Source: Frankiales bacterium
GTDB taxonomy: Bacteria; Actinomycetota; Actinomycetes; JAFAQI01
Length of the DNA stretch: 64,000 nt
NCBI GenBank assembly: GCA_025980465.1
Contig: JAICXJ010000002.1
Span: 96,772-160,771 of the forward strand
Reading direction: 5' to 3'
Under the pieces are notes generated by a model. It worked only from the letters and a program-made list of their open reading frames with translations, had not been told where the DNA came from and did no database searches. Each line of letters starts with the position of its first letter. Position 1 is the first letter of the stretch. The position numbers and the translations under genes are program-made. Of this stretch, positions 60,891 to 64,000 are shown one piece after another.

Positions 60891-61493
60891 CTAGCTCCGG
60901 CCGGGCGCTGGGTCGAGTACGAGTGCCTGGCGTCGTTGATGAATGGTGAGGTAGGTGAGGCCGTCGGGCCCGGCGGCGAAGGAGCGCTGAGAGCGGCGCG
61001 GTAGCCAGGCGAGAGCCCCCGCCTGGATGTCGAGGGTGTCGATCTCGGTGGTGAGCTGGCCGGCTCCGTCGAGGACGATCAGGAGGACGTCGAGGTCAGG
61101 TCCGGCATGGGTGGCGATCCGGGTCTCGGGTTGCAGGCGCACGATGTTGGAGTCGAGGTCGCGGCGGCGCATCTGCAGCTTCCAGACGGCGCCGGTCGCG
61201 GCCGGGTCTCGGGCGTCGGAGACGATGGCGTGGGTGTCGCCGATGATGGACGGGATCGGCGTCGAGGTGAGCTTGCTAATTCTGATCCGCCAGGCCTCAG
61301 GACCCTTGTCGAGATACTCCCAGCCGTACCCTCCGGGATAGTCGGCGTCGAACTCCTCCCGCAGATGCTTTGGATCGTGATTGTTGACGAGGACCAACGA
61401 GGCACCGACGGCCAGGGCGTCGTAGGTCTGGAAGATCGCGGGATGCTTGTCGGGCTTACGCAACGGTCGAACGTCGAGTTCTTGGACGTGCAT
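60891..61493 (-). CDS. DUF2249 domain fused to a cupin-like domain
   Basis: This 200-residue protein has an N-terminal DUF2249 (TusA-like sulfurtransferase fold): LDVRPLRKPDKHPAIFQTYD ALAVGASLVLVNNHDPKHLR EEFDADYPGGYGWEYLDKGP EAWRIRI (1-75). A C-terminal cupin-like barrel follows (ETRIATHAGPDLDVLLIVLD GAGQLTTEIDTLDIQAGALA WLP, about 125-185). No cysteine relay is present. DUF2249 occurs in haemerythrin and redox-linked proteins. ATG 61493 is preceded by GAGGAGCGTC. Confidence 0.78.
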   Translation of the reverse strand: MHVQELDVRPLRKPDKHPAIFQTYDALAVGASLVLVNNHDPKHLREEFDADYPGGYGWEYLDKGPEAWRIRISKLTSTPIPSIIGDTHAIVSDARDPAATGAVWKLQMRRRDLDSNIVRLQPETRIATHAGPDLDVLLIVLDGAGQLTTEIDTLDIQAGALAWLPRRSQRSFAAGPDGLTYLTIHQRRQALVLDPAPGRS

Positions 61494-61508
61494 GACGCTC
61501 CTCATTGA

Positions 61509-61525
61509 GTCGGGAGTTTCCCGAC
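61509..61525. promoter_or_regulatory. Inverted repeat GTCGGGA-GTT-TCCCGAC upstream of the DUF2249-cupin gene
   Basis: A 7-bp perfect inverted repeat with a three-base centre lies 16 bases upstream of the DUF2249-cupin start. An AT-rich stretch (61534-61570) beyond it contains several -10-like boxes on both strands. This is a candidate operator. It is not shared with the other motif regions noted here. Confidence 0.4.
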
Positions 61526-61705
61526 AGACCAAGTAAACACTATAGGATTCATTTTTAACCTAATGTATGCGAAAATCAAGGGCGGGAGGCGGATGGACGT
61601 CGCTCTGGTCGGTGACCCTGCTGGCTGACGAACGAGACGAACACACCGCTCGATCGAGAGGTGGCCTCCGTCGAGTGTCCGGTGTTGAAAGGATCTTACG
61701 GACTC

Positions 61706-61741
61706 TCCTTGTTTCTACGACATCTGTGGGAGAATTGAGTC
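61706..61741 (+). promoter_or_regulatory. Leaderless promoter of the second cysteine-rich regulator
   Basis: TCCTTGTTTCTACGACATC (61706-61724) matches the aceE promoter motif at 16 of 19 positions. GAGAAT (61730-61735) then TGAGTC precede ATG 61742, almost the same as the promoter of the regulator at 50647. No Shine-Dalgarno is present, so a leaderless mRNA is likely. Confidence 0.6.
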
Positions 61742-62416
61742 ATGACTGAGACTCGCCTCGTCGACCGAGCGACCGAAGTTTCGGTTGGCGGGCGTCGCGC
61801 CGCGGTGCTGGGTCAACTGCGTGAGGCGGTCGAGCCGTTGAGCGCCTTGGATGTCGCTTCGCGTACCGGTTTACACGTCAACACGGCGCGATTCCACCTC
61901 GATGGTTTGGTCGCTGATGGGTTGGCCGAGCGGGCGACCGAAGAACGAGAGGTGCCGGGTCGTCCCCGCGTTCTGTACACCGCGCAGGGAGCGTCGCCCG
62001 GGCCGCGCAGCTACGGACTGCTTGCCGAGATGTTGACCGGTCTGGTCGCGTCTCTGGAGAACGCCGGGCCGGCAGCAGTCGAAGCCGGAAGGGCGTGGGG
62101 CCGTCATCTGATCGAGCGTGCGGCTCCATCCGAAACAGTGAATACGGAAGAGGCGACCGCTCGGCTCGGCCGGCTGTTCGACGCCGCAGGCTTCCAGCCC
62201 GAGATTTGCAACGACCAGAAAGGCGAGGTGGAGTTTCGGCTGCACCACTGCCCCTTCCGGGAGGTCGCTGAGCGTCACCAAGACGTCGTGTGTTCCATTC
62301 ATCTCGGACTGATTCAGGGCGCCCTCGAAGAGATCCGCGCGCCGCTGGAAGCCGCCACTCTCGAGCCGTTCGTGCGGCCCGGGCTATGCATCGCTCGGCT
62401 CCGCGCGACGGTCTAG
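61742..62416 (+). CDS. HTH transcriptional regulator with C-terminal cysteine cluster (SufR-like), copy 2
   Basis: This 224-residue protein has a winged HTH (REAVEPLSALDVASRTGLHV NTARFHLDGLVADGLAERAT EEREVPGRPRVLY) and a C-terminal ligand part with LHHCPFREVAERHQDVVCSI and RPGLCIARL. The C-P-F-x14-C..C spacing parallels the copy at 50647, while overall identity is low. These cysteines could hold an Fe-S cluster or form a redox switch. The shared promoter motifs suggest autoregulation and control of aceE. This is inference. Confidence 0.78.
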   Translation: MTETRLVDRATEVSVGGRRAAVLGQLREAVEPLSALDVASRTGLHVNTARFHLDGLVADGLAERATEEREVPGRPRVLYTAQGASPGPRSYGLLAEMLTGLVASLENAGPAAVEAGRAWGRHLIERAAPSETVNTEEATARLGRLFDAAGFQPEICNDQKGEVEFRLHHCPFREVAERHQDVVCSIHLGLIQGALEEIRAPLEAATLEPFVRPGLCIARLRATV

Positions 62417-62466
62417 CGGTCAGCCGTAACCCGATCGGGACACAGCGAGGAGGTTCAGACCTCCCC

Positions 62467-62724
62467 GTGAGTTCGCCAGCATCGGAACGCATTCCGCCGC
62501 GGACTGCAGCTGAGGCTAGGGCGCGATTCGCCGCCGCCCGCAGCTCTCTCGCGCTGGGCATGGGCCAGTCCCGACTCGGGATCGCCAGACCTTCGCGGCG
62601 GGTGCTGGTCGCCGAACTCGCCACCGGGAAGCCGGGGAACCTCGCCGTCATCGGCGGCACGATCCGCAACGATGTGGCGCTCACCGACGCCGGCGGCGTG
62701 ATGCGGACAAGGGTTGGACCCTAA
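62467..62724 (+). CDS. Doubtful 85-residue frame between regulator and cox genes
   Basis: GTG 62467 opens an 85-residue frame with an alanine/arginine-rich helical first half and RRVLVAELATGKPGNLAVIG GTIRNDVALTDAGG later. No family is recognised, and the ribosome-binding site is weak. It could be the end of an older gene. The surrounding 470-base gap (62417-62888) otherwise holds only an AT-rich promoter-like stretch at about 62800-62830 (TATAAC box at 62825) for the oxidase genes. Confidence 0.3.
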   Translation: MSSPASERIPPRTAAEARARFAAARSSLALGMGQSRLGIARPSRRVLVAELATGKPGNLAVIGGTIRNDVALTDAGGVMRTRVGP

Positions 62725-62888
62725 CTCCTCGCGTTGAGCGGCGGGATCGGCGCTGTCATAGCCGCCCCATGGCGGGTGGCTTCAGAGCGCGCCGGCCACA
62801 TAGAATAAACTAACAGGATTAGTGTATAACAGTTCTGCTGGAAAAAAGGAGCGCGATCGGACTGGTTGACGCCCTGGGAGGTCCGCTG

Positions 62889-63173
62889 GTGGGAATTATC
62901 GATTCGACCGGCCACGGCGACGAGTTGCTGGCCGAACTGGAACAGTTGTGGGGCCTTCGAGCGGTCCCGCCCACCCACGACAGGCGAGCAGATGGCTGGC
63001 TGATCGGCGCCTCGGTGCTGGCGCTGTTCGCGCTGGGCTGCGCTCTTGCGGCGTTGTCGACGGCCGATCCAAAGCCGTTGATCGTGGCCGGCGTTGTCCT
63101 AGCGCTCGGTGCGCTGGCCGCGGTCCGTCATCGGCGGCTGCGCGCGGCTCGCATCCTGAGGCGTCTGCCGTGA
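62889..63173 (+). CDS. Small two-span membrane protein next to cytochrome oxidase
   Basis: This 94-residue protein has two hydrophobic segments ([20 protein letters not shown] and [15 protein letters not shown]) after a hydrophilic N-terminus of about 38 residues. GTG 62889 has GGAGG at seven bases. Its stop overlaps the GTG of ctaD by four bases, so it is co-translated with the oxidase. It may be an assembly or accessory factor. No family name is recognised. Confidence 0.65.
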   Translation: MGIIDSTGHGDELLAELEQLWGLRAVPPTHDRRADGWLIGASVLALFALGCALAALSTADPKPLIVAGVVLALGALAAVRHRRLRAARILRRLP

Positions 63174-64000
63174 CGGTCGCCCACCCAGCGCGCATCGTGC
63201 GACCACGGCGAGTCCGGGTAGTTCCCGGCTCTCGGCTGGTGCGGTGGATGACCAGCACTGACCACAAGGTCATCGGCATGATGTACCTGATCACCTCGTT
63301 CGGGTTCTTCCTGATCGGTGGCGTCATGGCCGAGATCATGCGCACCGAACTCGCACGGCCTGGACTGCAGTTCGTGAGCAGCGAGACCTACGACCAGCTG
63401 TTCACGATGCACGGCACGATCATGTTGCTGATGTTCGCGACGCCGCTGTTCATCGGCTTCGCAAACGTGATCATGCCGCTACAGATCGGCGCACCGGACG
63501 TCGCGTTCCCACGGCTGAACATGTTCAGCTATTGGCTCTATCTGTTCGGCTCGCTGATCGTCATGTCGGGCTTCCTGACTGCAGGCGGTGCGGCCGACTT
63601 CGGCTGGTTCGCCTACTCGCCGCTCAGCGATGCGGTCCACTCGCCTGGAGCCGGCGCTGATCTGTGGGTCATGGGGCTGGCGCTGTCCGGGTTCGGCACG
63701 ATCCTCGGCGGGGTCAACTTCATCACGACGATCATCTGTCTGCGTGCGCCGGGCATGACGATGTTCCGGATGCCGGTCTTCACCTGGAACATCCTGTTCA
63801 CCTCGATCCTGGTCCTGGTGGCCTTCCCGGTGCTCGCTGCCGCTCTGCTCGCGCTGGAGGCGGACCGCAAGTTCGGCGCTCATGTCTTCGACGCCAACAA
63901 CGGCGGCGCGGTGCTCTGGCAACACCTGTTCTGGTTCTTCGGCCATCCCGAGGTCTACATCGTCGCGATCCCGTTCTTCGGGATCATCACCGAGGTGATC
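63170..64000 (+). CDS. ctaD: Cytochrome c oxidase subunit I (partial, runs off the window)
   Basis: The first 277 residues are visible. They contain [20 protein letters not shown], the haem a ligand histidine in [40 protein letters not shown] and, near the end, [20 protein letters not shown], with the CuB histidine and the cross-linked tyrosine of HPEVY. It is the core subunit of an aa3-type oxidase, pumping protons while reducing O2. The GTG start overlaps the small membrane gene. The 3' half lies beyond 64000. Confidence 0.95.
   Translation, partial: MTVAHPARIVRPRRVRVVPGSRLVRWMTSTDHKVIGMMYLITSFGFFLIGGVMAEIMRTELARPGLQFVSSETYDQLFTMHGTIMLLMFATPLFIGFANVIMPLQIGAPDVAFPRLNMFSYWLYLFGSLIVMSGFLTAGGAADFGWFAYSPLSDAVHSPGAGADLWVMGLALSGFGTILGGVNFITTIICLRAPGMTMFRMPVFTWNILFTSILVLVAFPVLAAALLALEADRKFGAHVFDANNGGAVLWQHLFWFFGHPEVYIVAIPFFGIITEVI

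Noticed and set aside
61878..62684. 268-residue minus-strand open frame over the second regulator
   Set aside because: The plus-strand HTH regulator explains the region; the minus frame is arginine/proline-rich low complexity.

Overview
The window is high-GC DNA with actinobacterial features: many GTG starts, 4-base ATGA/GTGA stop-start overlaps, probable leaderless promoters and actinobacterial gene families. Gene content (molybdenum formate dehydrogenase, Mrp-like antiporter, aa3-type oxidase, aconitase, homodimeric pyruvate dehydrogenase E1) suggests an aerobic, probably soil-dwelling member of the Actinomycetota. I cannot place it to genus. No tRNA, rRNA or CRISPR array was seen.

Layout. 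(1) 1-1.8 kb: the 3' end of a GH15 glycosidase, small proteins and two gene remnants. (2) 1.8-12.5 kb: a formate dehydrogenase and molybdenum supercluster. It holds fdhA-fdhB-nrfD-like on +, then a modB-modC fusion, a ModA/WtpA-like binding protein and a molybdate-sensing regulator on -, divergent mobA, then fdhD and moaE. Together these cover Mo uptake, sensing, cofactor synthesis, sulfuration and the enzyme. (3) 12.5-13.5 kb: decayed fragments of moaB and qcrB. (4) 13.5-19.3 kb: a minus-strand operon of an acetate-transporter-family protein plus an archaeal-MBH-like cation/proton antiporter module, with a divergent TetR regulator. (5) 19.3-25.3 kb: a three-gene operon of a GlcD/GlcF-like oxidase, an enolase-superfamily enzyme and a PoxB-like TPP enzyme. 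(6) 25.5-41.9 kb: mixed catabolic and accessory enzymes, including a haem-oxygenase-like protein, AhpD-like proteins, SDRs, glycosyltransferase, GH3, acyl-CoA ligase, carboxylesterase, MBL, VOC and APH-like proteins. (7) 41.9-43.7 kb: a graveyard with a frameshifted Doc toxin, palindromic repeats, a cyclase tail and a DUF2867-like fragment. (8) 43.7-53.5 kb: a stress or energy region. A translationally coupled operon of two tiny membrane proteins and a STAS-like protein faces a two-component system, a DksA-like zinc protein, a CBS protein, a C2H2-finger membrane protein, an orphan pair of F0 ATP synthase a and b subunits, DedA, a cysteine-rich regulator, a lipoprotein and TerC. (9) 53.7-62.4 kb: aconitase, AhpD-like protein, pyruvate dehydrogenase E1, cupin, DUF488 and DUF2249-cupin proteins, and a second cysteine-rich regulator. 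(10) 62.9-64 kb: a small membrane protein and the start of cytochrome c oxidase subunit I.

The most interesting signals are the F0 a/b pair with no subunit c, whose a subunit has lost residues conserved in working proton channels; the two paralogous cysteine-rich regulators that share a leaderless promoter sequence, one of which also shares a 19-base motif with the aceE promoter; the stand-alone MBH-type antiporter module behind an acetate transporter; and the unusual density of partly deleted genes.
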